Shown here: positions 54,036 to 62,437 of the stretch, piece by piece | Numbering within the stretch: the stretch's first letter is position 1 | How the letters are laid out: each line of letters begins with the position of its first letter | NCBI RefSeq assembly: GCF_000411295.1 | Contig: NZ_KE150421.1 | Coordinates: 1,556,835-1,620,834, forward strand | DNA: 64,000 bases | Source: Paenisporosarcina sp. HGH0030 | Lineage (GTDB): Bacteria > Bacillota > Bacilli > Bacillales_A > Planococcaceae | Reading direction: 5' to 3' | Translations under genes and position numbers: made by a program | The notes under the pieces: model-generated | Database searches by the model: none | What the model was told of the DNA's origin: nothing | Seen by the model: only the letters and a program-made list of their open reading frames with translations

Positions 54036-54911
54036 ATGGCAAAAGATAAATACGAAAAAATTCACGAAGAAATTGAAGGTCAAACCCAAGATCACCAACC
54101 TGGAATTGAATCAAAAATGAATCCCGAACCGATTTACGACGATAAAGATTATAAAGGTTCTGGCAAACTGGCTGGAAAAGTAGCACTCATTACAGGTGGA
54201 GACAGTGGTATCGGTCGTGCGATTGCCGTGGCTTATGCCAAAGAAGGTGCGAATATTGCAATCGCCTATTTAGATGAGCATGATGATGCTGATAAAACGG
54301 TGAAACTGGTGGAAGGATACGGCGGGAAAGCGATGAAAATTGCAACTGATTTGAGTGATGATGAAAATTGCCACGACGTCATTGACCAGGTGATTGCAGA
54401 ATTTGGTCAGCTAAATATACTGGTGAATAATGCTGGTAAGCAATTTCCTACAGAAGACTTCTTGAAAATCACTCCGGACCAATTGCAAGAAACATTTTCA
54501 ACAAATATCTTCTCGATGTTTTACTTATCTCAGGCAGCACTTCCCCATTTATCGAAAGGGGACACCATTATCAACACGTCTTCAGTTACTGCTTACAGAG
54601 GTTCGCCACATTTAATCGATTACTCGTCCACAAAAGGTGCCATCACTACATTCACCCGCTCCCTGGCACTGAACTTGGTCGATAAAGGTATTCGAGTGAA
54701 TGCAGTAGCGCCAGGACCGATTTGGACCCCTTTGATTCCTGCAACATTTGGCAAAGAAGAAGTAGCCAAGGCGGGAGACGACACACCAATGGCAAGACGT
54801 GGACAACCTGCAGAGAATGCTCCGGCTTACGTTTTCTTAGCATCTTCTGACTCAAGCTACATGATCGGACAAACGATACATGTAAATGGTGGAGACTTCG
54901 TTTCTTCGTAG
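54036..54911 (+). CDS. General-stress short-chain dehydrogenase (YdaD/GSP39-like)
   Basis: 291 residues. An N-terminal extension of about 45 residues (QPGIESKMNPEPIYDDKDYK) precedes the SDR core, as in B. subtilis YdaD (GSP39). The cofactor motif is TGGDSGIGRAIAVAYAKEGA, followed by NNAGKQFP, the catalytic Ser in INTSSVTAYRG and Tyr/Lys in DYSSTKGA. It should reduce a carbonyl compound with NAD(P)H; the substrate is unknown. ATG 54036 has GAGGAGG 7 bases upstream. A sigma-B promoter precedes it, matching the general-stress role of the family. Confidence 0.9.
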   Translation: MAKDKYEKIHEEIEGQTQDHQPGIESKMNPEPIYDDKDYKGSGKLAGKVALITGGDSGIGRAIAVAYAKEGANIAIAYLDEHDDADKTVKLVEGYGGKAMKIATDLSDDENCHDVIDQVIAEFGQLNILVNNAGKQFPTEDFLKITPDQLQETFSTNIFSMFYLSQAALPHLSKGDTIINTSSVTAYRGSPHLIDYSSTKGAITTFTRSLALNLVDKGIRVNAVAPGPIWTPLIPATFGKEEVAKAGDDTPMARRGQPAENAPAYVFLASSDSSYMIGQTIHVNGGDFVSS

Positions 54912-54926
54912 AAAATCATAAAATAA

Positions 54927-54960
54927 GAAAAAGCACATCATCAAAGATGTGCTTTTTCTT
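54927..54960. terminator. Bidirectional terminator between convergent genes
   Basis: AAAAAGCACATC / GATGTGCTTTTT with loop ATCAAA between the SDR gene (plus) and the Excalibur gene (minus). Confidence 0.9.
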
Positions 54961-54972
54961 ATGGTTATTTGT

Positions 54973-55245
54973 TTAACGTTCGCAAGCAATCAGATCGTTG
55001 TCACGATCACTCTTAGTATTTAAATCATACAATTTCTGATTAACGAAAGGTTTGTACTTAGTTGCCCCACCTTTATTTTTCACTGTTGATGACCGTGCAA
55101 TCCCACCTGGATAAATCTTATTAATTTCTTTGCAATTACTATATTCCTTTAATGTCACCTTAGGAGCTGCTTCCACTTGTGTATGTCCTACCATTCCTCC
55201 GATTAATGCAACAGAAAGAAGAAGACTAGTTATTCTCTTTTTCAT
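54973..55245 (-). CDS. Secreted Excalibur calcium-binding domain protein
   Basis: 90 residues: signal peptide (1-27, ending VEA) and an Excalibur domain. The domain shows Cys in YSNCKEINKIYPGGI, a paired Cys near the end and the EF-hand-like loop DRDNDLIACER (DxDxDGxxCE pattern, with Gly replaced). The first Cys and the last Cys probably form the domain disulfide. Calcium binding is expected from the family; the role is unknown. ATG 55245 has GGAGG upstream. Confidence 0.87.
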   Translation of the reverse strand: MKKRITSLLLSVALIGGMVGHTQVEAAPKVTLKEYSNCKEINKIYPGGIARSSTVKNKGGATKYKPFVNQKLYDLNTKSDRDNDLIACER

Positions 55246-55447
55246 TAATATTCCTCCAACACTACTTAATTACCAATATCATACATTAAAAATAGACTAT
55301 TTGTCCAGAGAATCTAATTTATTTGTTATTATCAAGTGTGCTTTACTAATCTCCCTTTTAATTTTTTCATCACTTTTAAAATCGATACACTCACTTCTAA
55401 TTGCCACTATTGCTGGATATATTGTGAAGAGAGGTGTTGAAATACAA

Positions 55448-56362
55448 GTGAAATGGATGTTGGGTCATAAGCTTATCACGATCGTTAGTTTCTTATTTCT
55501 GGTTACAGGATTTGCAATTTATCATGTCTATTCAACTGTTGAATCCACAGTTGAACAAATGCACGAACCCTTAAAATTTCCTGAGTCTACTTTCCGATCT
55601 ACGCCTATACTAATTGAAGAGAAGCCCCCACTTTCTTTTCTGTTATTGGGAGTGGATGAGAGAGAAAACGACAGAGGACGAGCGGATACAATGATTGTAG
55701 TCACCGTAAATCCAACTGATAATACGACGAAAATCATTAGCATCCCTCGAGATACCTATACAACATTGATCGGATTGAACAAAGAAGATAAAATTAATCA
55801 CTCCTATGCTTTTGGTGGTGTAGAAATGGTCAAAGCTACCGTTGAAAATTTAATGCAGATTCCTATAGATTATACAGTTTCGATTAATATGGAAGGATTT
55901 ATCGGATTAGTTGATGCCGTTGAAGGTGTAGACGTAGAAAACAATTTAGCTTTTGAAGTGGATGATTTTATGTATCAACTTGGTCCTATTCATTTACAAG
56001 GTGAACAAGCATTAGCATTCGTTCGAATGAGGTATGATGACCCAAATGGGGATTTCGGCAGACAAGAACGTCAAAAAATCGTACTTAATGCTATTTTCAA
56101 CAAACTGAAATCTTTCAATAGTGTGTGGAAATATAAAGAATTATTAGCTGTTGCAGGCGACAATGTGCACACGAATTTAACGTTTGATGAAATGAAGAAA
56201 ATTTTTAAAGATTATAAAGAGGCTTTTAGTCATCTGGAATCACTTTCTTTACAAGAAGGACATGGGCAAATTTCGGATGGTGTCTGGTATTACGTGTTAG
56301 ATTCACATGAACTTGAAAAGATACAGCTACAATTGCAGACACATTTAGAATTGAAAGATTGA
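55448..56362 (+). CDS. LytR-CpsA-Psr (LCP) family wall-polymer transferase
   Basis: About 304 residues: short cytoplasmic tail, one membrane helix (KLITIVSFLFLVTGFAIYHV), then the extracellular LCP domain. Family motifs are LLLGVDERENDRGRADTMIV, SIPRDTYTTL, NHSYAFGGVEMV, VDAVEGVDVEN and the arginines of LAFVRMRYDDPNGDFGRQER. LCP proteins transfer undecaprenyl-linked polymers to peptidoglycan, so this enzyme could attach the SLH-binding wall polymer or teichoic acid. The open frame extends over 100 codons upstream without coding signs and overlaps the Excalibur gene. GTG 55448 is chosen, with GAGG about 13 bases upstream; ATG 55457 is also possible. Confidence 0.85.
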   Translation: MKWMLGHKLITIVSFLFLVTGFAIYHVYSTVESTVEQMHEPLKFPESTFRSTPILIEEKPPLSFLLLGVDERENDRGRADTMIVVTVNPTDNTTKIISIPRDTYTTLIGLNKEDKINHSYAFGGVEMVKATVENLMQIPIDYTVSINMEGFIGLVDAVEGVDVENNLAFEVDDFMYQLGPIHLQGEQALAFVRMRYDDPNGDFGRQERQKIVLNAIFNKLKSFNSVWKYKELLAVAGDNVHTNLTFDEMKKIFKDYKEAFSHLESLSLQEGHGQISDGVWYYVLDSHELEKIQLQLQTHLELKD

Positions 56363-56396
56363 AAAAAGCTCCATTCAAAATTGAAGAAGCTTTTTT
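56362..56396 (+). terminator. Imperfect terminator of the LCP gene
   Basis: AAAAAGCTCCATTC / TGAAGAAGCTTTTTT pair with mismatches around a short loop, right at the stop codon. Confidence 0.55.
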
Positions 56397-56418
56397 GTAT
56401 GATTACTGATGCAATTTT

Positions 56419-56457
56419 AAAAAATCCCGCCCTATTGTAAATAGAGGCGGGATTTAC
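56419..56457 (-). terminator. Terminator of the SEC-C gene
   Basis: AATCCCGCC / GGCGGGATT with the inner extension CTATT / ATAG. On the minus strand a run of T follows. Confidence 0.9.
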
Positions 56458-56460
56458 AAA

Positions 56461-57456
56461 TTAATTAGCTAACGTTACTGAATAAAACTCATTAATATCT
56501 TTATAATATTTATTTAATGAATGAGTTGATACTCCATACCATTCAGCTATTTCTTTAACGCTCCAATATGGTCCTTCAAACAATTGATGCTCTTGCCCAA
56601 ATCGAATGGCACCTGCAGCTACGGCCGCTTCTTTTCTGGCATTCGGTTGATTGGTCACCAAATAGTCTTCAATGATATTCAACAATGGCTTAGGATTACG
56701 ATTTTGTTTCTCGAGTCGCTCCATTACTTCAAGAAGGATACCAGCTTCGAAATCAGTAAATTCGCCTCCCGCGTAACCGTTTGCCCCTAATAGTTCCCAG
56801 AAATCGATGAGGTGTGTTTGCAAGAAGTTGGCTGCCTCTTCCTTTGTACTGACAGCATTTGATTGTGCGTAGGTATTGATAACATCCCGATGGTCAGTTG
56901 GGAGGAATATTAAGCTTGAAACCGCCAAGAAGTGATTGTCTTTTAAACTGATATCCGGCAGCATGAAGCAGAAAACATGCACGCCAACAGGAACAGGCTT
57001 TTCACTTTCACGTTTTAAATAAAGTGTTTCATTCGTAAGGATATTTTTTACTTTCATAAACTCTTGTGCTACTTCTACGACTTCTCCCAAAAGTACGGAA
57101 GGCGTTTTCCAATGCTCCAGAACATTGATAACAGATGGTCGCACCGCTTTCTTTTGTTGCTTTTCAACATATTTCAACCAGATTTCTGGTTTATGATGGA
57201 AGAAGAATTCGTCGATTGCAATAGCTTCTATCATTTCTTCAAGCAAATACTTCTCTAGCTTCGATTTCCATTCCTTAATTACACTTAGCAATGCTGGAAA
57301 ATCCTTGCGTTCGGGATACTCGTCATAAAATGATTGGAGCATTCTATCCAACTCTTCCGAACGAACAGCTTCAATTGATGGCTCCTGATTGCGTTCACAA
57401 CATTTTTTAAATTTTTTCCCGCTTCCACATGGACACGGATCATTACGTCCTACCAT
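56461..57456 (-). CDS. SEC-C zinc-motif protein of unknown function
   Basis: 331 residues. The N-terminus holds a SEC-C zinc motif (RNDPCPCGSGKKFKKCC), as in the tail of SecA, here at the other end. The rest is largely helical, with a possible helix-turn-helix near the C-terminus (WSVKEIAEWYGVSTHSLNKY). No enzyme motif is seen. The zinc module may bind protein or RNA and the C-terminal helix-turn-helix-like part may bind DNA, but both are guesses. ATG 57456 follows AAGGACG. Its 5' flank contains a 21-bp repeat array. Confidence 0.8.
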   Translation of the reverse strand: MVGRNDPCPCGSGKKFKKCCERNQEPSIEAVRSEELDRMLQSFYDEYPERKDFPALLSVIKEWKSKLEKYLLEEMIEAIAIDEFFFHHKPEIWLKYVEKQQKKAVRPSVINVLEHWKTPSVLLGEVVEVAQEFMKVKNILTNETLYLKRESEKPVPVGVHVFCFMLPDISLKDNHFLAVSSLIFLPTDHRDVINTYAQSNAVSTKEEAANFLQTHLIDFWELLGANGYAGGEFTDFEAGILLEVMERLEKQNRNPKPLLNIIEDYLVTNQPNARKEAAVAAGAIRFGQEHQLFEGPYWSVKEIAEWYGVSTHSLNKYYKDINEFYSVTLAN

Positions 57457-57661
57457 TCAAACACGTCCTTCGATTAATAAAGTTTACGCCCTAGTGTAAC
57501 ATGCAATCCAGCATGAATACAGGGTACGAAGGATGTGGGACTTACGGAATAGCGCGGATATGGATAAATTCATTATTAAGATATGCACGCTGACAGGGAT
57601 TAGCTGTAAACAAAAGGGTCATACAACAAGAGTTGGATACTTTTTGATGATTTTTCTGTCT

Positions 57662-57766
57662 AGTTCGTGGTTTCCTCAGATCTATTCGCGAATCCAGGTT
57701 CTCTATTCGCGGTTTCCTGTCGACTATTCTCGCTCAGGTACATTCTATTCTCGTTTCAATAAATTT
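57662..57766. repeat. Array of five 21-bp repeats (TATTCGCG type)
   Basis: AGTTCGTG (57662), TATTCGCG (57683, 57704), TATTCTCG (57725, 57746) follow at exact 21-bp steps, with the same core as the array at 40936-41027 about 17 kb away. It lies in the 345-base gap 57457-57801, which has no supported gene. Confidence 0.75.
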
Positions 57767-57801
57767 AAACAAATCTTGACCTAACAAAAGGCATGACTAA
57801 A

Positions 57802-58548
57802 TTAACTTTCAACGGTTGTCATTGCTTTATGATTAAATGGACATTTCCCTTTAATGGGTTCAATGTCGTCTCCGATAAAGAATTGTTTCCATTCATTATG
57901 CTCTGGATCACCGAAATGGCTGATATCCGGATGCGTTGGCAGGTGGTCCCATGCCTCTACGCGTTCGCGAACTTTTTCGCGGGACATGATGCCCCCTTTT
58001 TCAGTCCCCTCTAGCCCTTGGAATATTTTTCGTGGCTGGAAACCGAGCACCATGGAGTTACCTAAATGTCGTGTTTTTCTTTGTTTGTAAGCTGGAGCAT
58101 TACCAAAAACAAAAATAGGTTCCCCATGAAAACGGAAATCCCATAAATAGTGGGCTGGATTCCGTGGTGCATCTTCAGGCCATTCCACTGGGTCGACTTC
58201 GTGTAAATACTGAAGAATGTCCCAAAATTGTTTGCGGTATTGCTCTAATTTGCCTTCGACTTCAAATGGTTCAACAAAAACAAATAAGCCATGACGCTTA
58301 TGTTTAGGGTTATTAAACAAGTCCAAGAAACCTTCCAACGTTTTGGGTAGATTTGACCAATCGTCCTGTGTGATAAAGCCATAACGCAATTCGCCTTTTA
58401 ACTCTCCACTCATCCCGAAATAACAGGGAAAAGTTTTATCCGTAACTGTATTATGAAAAGTTTGATATTCATCGAGTAACCATTGTGGTAGATCCGATCG
58501 TGTAGAAAAATCCTCTTTTGTCAATAAAGCCGGTTTCTTTCTTATCAT
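57802..58548 (-). CDS. YqcI/YcgG-family protein
   Basis: 248 residues. Family signatures are the FPCYFG segment near the N-terminus, LFVFVEPFE, the WDILQYLHEVDP region, RNPAHYLWDFRFHGEPIFVF and the C-terminal GKCPFNHK with a Cys-Pro-Phe motif. The two conserved Cys (in FPC and CPF) give the family its name. The function is unknown; a metal- or haem-linked oxidoreductase role has been suggested on weak grounds. The start is ATG 58548 with GGTGGAGGG upstream; the open frame extends six codons further. Confidence 0.84.
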   Translation of the reverse strand: MIRKKPALLTKEDFSTRSDLPQWLLDEYQTFHNTVTDKTFPCYFGMSGELKGELRYGFITQDDWSNLPKTLEGFLDLFNNPKHKRHGLFVFVEPFEVEGKLEQYRKQFWDILQYLHEVDPVEWPEDAPRNPAHYLWDFRFHGEPIFVFGNAPAYKQRKTRHLGNSMVLGFQPRKIFQGLEGTEKGGIMSREKVRERVEAWDHLPTHPDISHFGDPEHNEWKQFFIGDDIEPIKGKCPFNHKAMTTVES

Positions 58549-58725
58549 CCAAATTCCCTCCACCAAATAGCATGTATGTCATATTTTATTAATCAAATAC
58601 CCTCTACCTTTGATTCGAAACAATCTCATCTAAATATTGAAAAATTTTTTCTTTCTTTTTATGTTAATTTATTACCGTTACGGGAATAACAGAAGAAACA
58701 ATTACAATTTCATGGAGGATGAAAG

Positions 58726-59580
58726 ATGAGCATTGAAAGTACCGATTCTATTCAAACGAGTTGCCAAAGTGAATATGACACTTTGCGAAAAGTTATTGTT
58801 TGTGAACCCCAATTTATGTCGATTGATGAAATTATCAACGATGTTCAAAAAAAATATAAAGATGAAAACATCAATATTGAACGTGCTTTGAATCAACATC
58901 ATGATTTTGTTGAGAAAATGCGTGCAGAAGGCGTCGACGTCATTACACTGCCTGCCAATGCCTCTTATCCTGAACAAGTTTTTACACGGGATATCGGATT
59001 CACTCTTGGCAATCAGACCTTTGTATCTGAAATGGCAAGCAGTATCCGACAAGGAGAAGAAACCGTTCTAGAGAAGTGGTTAAACACACATCACGTACCT
59101 TTCCAAAAATTATCTCAAAACCATATTGAAGGTGGAGATGTCATTATTGACGATAGGACAATCTATATAGGGCTTAGTCATCGTACATGTAATTCAGCAA
59201 TTGAACAGCTTCGCTCCGATTTGCCGAATTATGAAATAGTTGCGATTCCATTTGACCCTAAATATTTACACTTGGATTGTGTATTCAATATACTTTCCCC
59301 CACCGATGCATTAATATTCCCACAAGCACTAGACGCGGAAACTGTATCATTTTTAACAAACCGCTATCACTTAATTGAAGTAAGTAAGGAAGAACAATTT
59401 ACGATGGGTACGAATGTGTTATCCATTGGACATAAAAGAGTTTTCAGTTTGCCTATCAACGCCCATGTCAACAACAAAATGCGGAGGCAAGGCTATAAAG
59501 TGATTGAAGTGGACTTTTCAGAAATCATCAAATCTGGGGGATCTTTCAGATGTTGTACTATGCCAATTGCACGAGGATAA
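58726..59580 (+). CDS. Dimethylarginine dimethylaminohydrolase/amidinotransferase-family protein
   Basis: 284 residues with the five-bladed propeller guanidine-modifying fold. Catalytic residues can be seen: FTRDIGF (substrate Arg/Asp), EGGDVII (Glu, Asp), the catalytic His in YLHLDCVFN and the nucleophilic Cys in GGSFRCCTMP. It resembles YkgA of B. subtilis and DDAH enzymes, which hydrolyse methylated arginines to citrulline. The exact substrate is not certain. ATG 58726 has GGAGG 8 bases upstream. A strong terminator follows. Confidence 0.87.
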   Translation: MSIESTDSIQTSCQSEYDTLRKVIVCEPQFMSIDEIINDVQKKYKDENINIERALNQHHDFVEKMRAEGVDVITLPANASYPEQVFTRDIGFTLGNQTFVSEMASSIRQGEETVLEKWLNTHHVPFQKLSQNHIEGGDVIIDDRTIYIGLSHRTCNSAIEQLRSDLPNYEIVAIPFDPKYLHLDCVFNILSPTDALIFPQALDAETVSFLTNRYHLIEVSKEEQFTMGTNVLSIGHKRVFSLPINAHVNNKMRRQGYKVIEVDFSEIIKSGGSFRCCTMPIARG

Positions 59581-59617
59581 AGTGGCAGTTTTATAAAATT
59601 GCATACTAAAGCACAAT

Positions 59618-59667
59618 AAAAAGAATCCATTTTGATCAGTCTTGCTTCAAAATGGATTCTTTTTGTT
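59618..59667 (+). terminator. Terminator of the DDAH-like gene
   Basis: An 18-bp stem beginning AAAAAGAATCCATTTTGA, an 11-base loop and a T-run. The next 250 bases to 59921 show nothing recognisable. Confidence 0.9.
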
Positions 59668-59921
59668 TAATACAATATAATACCCTAAAGAAACACTTTC
59701 ATTTATCACATGTTTATATGGTGGTTATCATTGAAACGGTTAAACAGTATGAGTTCTATAGTGTCATTTAATATCTTCTGTGCCAGCAGAAGAATATAAA
59801 TTACTAATCAATCTTTCAAATCCAATACACCGTTAATCATTCACCCTAGGATTATGGAATGAAGTGATCATAAATACATGATTTTTGTAACTACTTCTCT
59901 AGGGCTCAGACTAAATAATTC

Positions 59922-60182
59922 TTATGCACATTCAGCCCAAACGCTGACTCCCCACTGGGACCATTTCCAGTTGCCTGTGAATTTTTTGCCTTGATACACA
60001 ACACACCAAATCATTAGACCTGCAAAAATAGTAAATGCCAAACCTAATAATACTGCTGCAAAGATTAAAAACCAAGCATCACTTTTAACCATTTGCTTTT
60101 GAAAAGAGTTAATAGCTTTCACCTTCATGGTTTGTAGAAAAACCAAAATACCGATTAAACTGTTATTTATGGACATTGTCAA
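59922..60182 (-). CDS. Small membrane peptide with Trp-rich tail; candidate toxin/signal precursor
   Basis: 86 residues. A polar N-terminal part (about 1-36, with a mildly hydrophobic IGILVFLQ) leads into one strong membrane helix (37-62, FLIFAAVLLGLAFTIFAGLM) and a 23-residue tail, QGKKFTGNWKWSQWGVSVWA plus ECA. The tail has four Trp (72, 74, 77, 82), three Lys and Cys85; Cys60 is in the helix. I do not recognise the family. Its place as last gene of an operon with an ABC exporter and a membrane metalloprotease suggests a precursor cut in or near the membrane to release the tail. TTG 60182 is 8 bases after AAAGGAGG; ATG 60176 is an alternative. Confidence 0.7.
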   Translation of the reverse strand: MTMSINNSLIGILVFLQTMKVKAINSFQKQMVKSDAWFLIFAAVLLGLAFTIFAGLMIWCVVYQGKKFTGNWKWSQWGVSVWAECA

Positions 60183-60183
60183 T

Positions 60184-60699
60184 TTATTCACCTCCTTTCA
60201 ATTGAGAACTGAGATATGCTTTAATAATCATCATCCCGTCTCCAAAGGGAGGCAAGAGAAAGATTATGTGTAGAAGAAAAATATAAGAGACATACATCAT
60301 TAACTGAGAACTAGCTGTCATGAAAAGAATCAACCCTATAGTGAAACAAATCAATGGTCCCATCATAGCCATCATCACTATCTGATAGTTACTTAGGTGA
60401 AAAAGAGGAATAATCGAAATTCGTAAAAATGTACTCTCAATTCGCACAGCACCTTTTTTTTTCAAAACCTTAAATGATAAGATATGAAAGTATTCATGCA
60501 GCATGAATGAAATAAGCAACGAACTAATCAAGGTGAATTGTTGGACTGTTAAAAAAGCAACTTCTAGTTTCAAAAACAGTGGCATTGGTAATAAGATGCT
60601 CACCATGATCATTATCACCAGTGGTTTATTGATTTTAAGGAATAACCATGAAAAATTCATAAGATTTATGTCTTCTACTGTTTTTGTGACTTGTTTCAT
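60184..60699 (-). CDS. Membrane zinc metalloprotease-like protein (HEYFH)
   Basis: 171 residues with four to five predicted membrane helices. HEYFH (68-72) lies at the end of the second hydrophobic segment, and FGDG (152-155) in a later one, resembling the HExxH and DG sites of M50/DUF3267 intramembrane proteases. The protein is shorter than most. In YydH/EpeP- and Eep-like systems such proteases release peptides from membrane precursors; here the small peptide gene starts just past its stop. Its start ATG 60699 follows the previous stop by 3 bases with no clear ribosome site, pointing to translational coupling. Confidence 0.75.
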   Translation of the reverse strand: MKQVTKTVEDINLMNFSWLFLKINKPLVIMIMVSILLPMPLFLKLEVAFLTVQQFTLISSLLISFMLHEYFHILSFKVLKKKGAVRIESTFLRISIIPLFHLSNYQIVMMAMMGPLICFTIGLILFMTASSQLMMYVSYIFLLHIIFLLPPFGDGMMIIKAYLSSQLKGGE

Positions 60700-60702
60700 G
60701 GC

Positions 60703-61017
60703 TTAATTATGGCTATTTTTAAGTTGGATTTGTTTTTGTCGTAAAAGTTTATAAGTGAAGAAAACAATCATATAAAATATAGTAAGTATAATCACTGTAA
60801 GGATTGCTGGAAGATAATTTTCAACTCCAAAGTGTAAAGAAACGGAACCATCAGCCTTATCGGCTGAATCGAAGAAAAGAGTGTCAAAGTAAACTGTTCT
60901 CTTTCCTAATTTGCCGCCCTCACTGAACAACATGTAAAGAAATGAAAGAACTAGAATTACTAAAGTTGTAACAAAGGCCCCCAAAAATGCATTGAATCCT
61001 ATAAAGACTTTTTTCAT
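60703..61017 (-). CDS. Two-helix membrane protein of unknown function
   Basis: 104 residues with helices at about 8-32 and 66-92 and an extracellular-type loop (KRTVYFDTLFFDSADKADGS) between them. No known motif is seen. It is the third gene of the five-gene operon, 1 base after the permease. It could be an accessory transporter subunit or an immunity protein; nothing in the sequence decides this. ATG 61017 follows GGGAGG. Confidence 0.72.
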   Translation of the reverse strand: MKKVFIGFNAFLGAFVTTLVILVLSFLYMLFSEGGKLGKRTVYFDTLFFDSADKADGSVSLHFGVENYLPAILTVIILTIFYMIVFFTYKLLRQKQIQLKNSHN

Positions 61018-61018
61018 T

Positions 61019-62437
61019 TTATACTTCCTCCCTTATTTTTTTTAAGCCAAATATACTGAAATATATAATTACAAAAAAGATAAAACCGACAAATATAAAA
61101 TTTTGTGTAGTAGACAATTGAAGAATTGCTATCCCTATCGCCAAAACAATTATTATCGTGAAAATAATTACGAAACTGATAATGACAGAGAATGGATTAT
61201 CATCGTATGGTGGAAAAAGGATACCAACCAGTGTGAATAAAAAAACAGCAACAGTTACAGATGCTAAAGCCATAAAGTTTGTTGTTAGGCTTGTATTAAA
61301 AATCAATACAATTATCACCAATGGTAATGAAATGAACAGTATATATAAAATCTGACTACTAATAAGGAATACGTAGTCTTTCCAAACCGTATAATTCGTT
61401 TTCCACCATAATTTTCTAATAGAATTGGTATTTACATAATGATAAATTCCATTAAACGCCAAAGGTAGAAGTGCATATAATGAGTATTCACTTTTATTAT
61501 CCATAAATAAATAGAGGAAGATGATATACGAAACACCTATGTAATTAAAGGTATCTTTCTTCCTGAGAATACTATACACATAGGAGACCAATAGGTTATT
61601 AAATCGTTTAAATAATTCAATTTTCAAATAATTTTGCGTAGACATGTACGCTTTATCAGGTATTTTGATATTCAAGAAACTCAAAAGTAAAAACGATATC
61701 ATAAAAGTGACCAAAATAATCCAAAAGTCGAATCGTTCAAAGAAAATCGACCATGATATTAAAATATTAAATCCAACATCCTTTTCGTCGAGATATGCAT
61801 ATACAACTGACTCTGCCACAGAATTAGCATCTTGGTATAAAAAGAAGAACACTAGGCTAAAAATAAAGATTGTCACGATGTCTTTTAAAGGATTCAGGTT
61901 GAAAAAATTGAGAATAAAGACGATGACTTTATTAATAAGTTGTAAGATTAAATACGTAATAATACTAGAGAAGAAGACTGTACTAATTAATAACAAAATG
62001 AATTGAGTTCCATATGTAAGGATCAGTGAAAGGACAACAGCACTTGACAACAATGAGATTAATATAATAGATATCACCGTTTCAAAAATTAAAAGTGCGC
62101 TATTTCTTTCATTCATCGTTACAGGAAGAGTGGTTGTCATCTTAAGAAAACTGTTGGACTTCATAAAAAGTATTTTGACAAACATAAAAATAATTAAAGA
62201 CCAAAACATGATTGTCATACTATACACTCTTAAGATAAGTGGAACTTCAAGGTTTTCATTCCCAATTAGATTAAAGAATGAATAAAGCATAAAAGTGAAA
62301 ATACCGAGCATCATCACTAAGACTAATAGAAAGATAACCCTAAATGCTTTGCTTTTTAGAGGACCGATATTAAAAACCTTTCTGGTGAAATATAAGCTAA
62401 TCAGATGTACTAAATTGAAAACTTGTGCGGATCTCAT
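61019..62437 (-). CDS. Large ABC-transporter permease of the peptide operon
   Basis: 472 residues, very rich in Ile, Leu, Phe and Ser, with about 12 predicted membrane helices. No ATP site is present. It overlaps the ATPase gene by 41 bases, and its GAGGAGGTG site lies inside that gene, a sign of a coupled pair. ABC-2-type permeases of this size work with a single ATPase in lantibiotic or bacteriocin export and immunity. Sequence gives no closer family. The AT-rich, Ile-rich coding differs from the genes left of 59600. Confidence 0.8.
   Translation of the reverse strand: MRSAQVFNLVHLISLYFTRKVFNIGPLKSKAFRVIFLLVLVMMLGIFTFMLYSFFNLIGNENLEVPLILRVYSMTIMFWSLIIFMFVKILFMKSNSFLKMTTTLPVTMNERNSALLIFETVISIILISLLSSAVVLSLILTYGTQFILLLISTVFFSSIITYLILQLINKVIVFILNFFNLNPLKDIVTIFIFSLVFFFLYQDANSVAESVVYAYLDEKDVGFNILISWSIFFERFDFWIILVTFMISFLLLSFLNIKIPDKAYMSTQNYLKIELFKRFNNLLVSYVYSILRKKDTFNYIGVSYIIFLYLFMDNKSEYSLYALLPLAFNGIYHYVNTNSIRKLWWKTNYTVWKDYVFLISSQILYILFISLPLVIIVLIFNTSLTTNFMALASVTVAVFLFTLVGILFPPYDDNPFSVIISFVIIFTIIIVLAIGIAILQLSTTQNFIFVGFIFFVIIYFSIFGLKKIREEV

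Noticed and set aside
55130-55447. Upstream extension of the LCP gene
   Set aside because: It overlaps the Excalibur gene on the other strand, has no ribosome site, and the membrane helix with normal LCP start lies at 55448.
59922-60182. Double-glycine-leader (class II) bacteriocin
   Set aside because: No GG cleavage motif and no C39-type peptidase transporter; the precursor instead contains a membrane helix.
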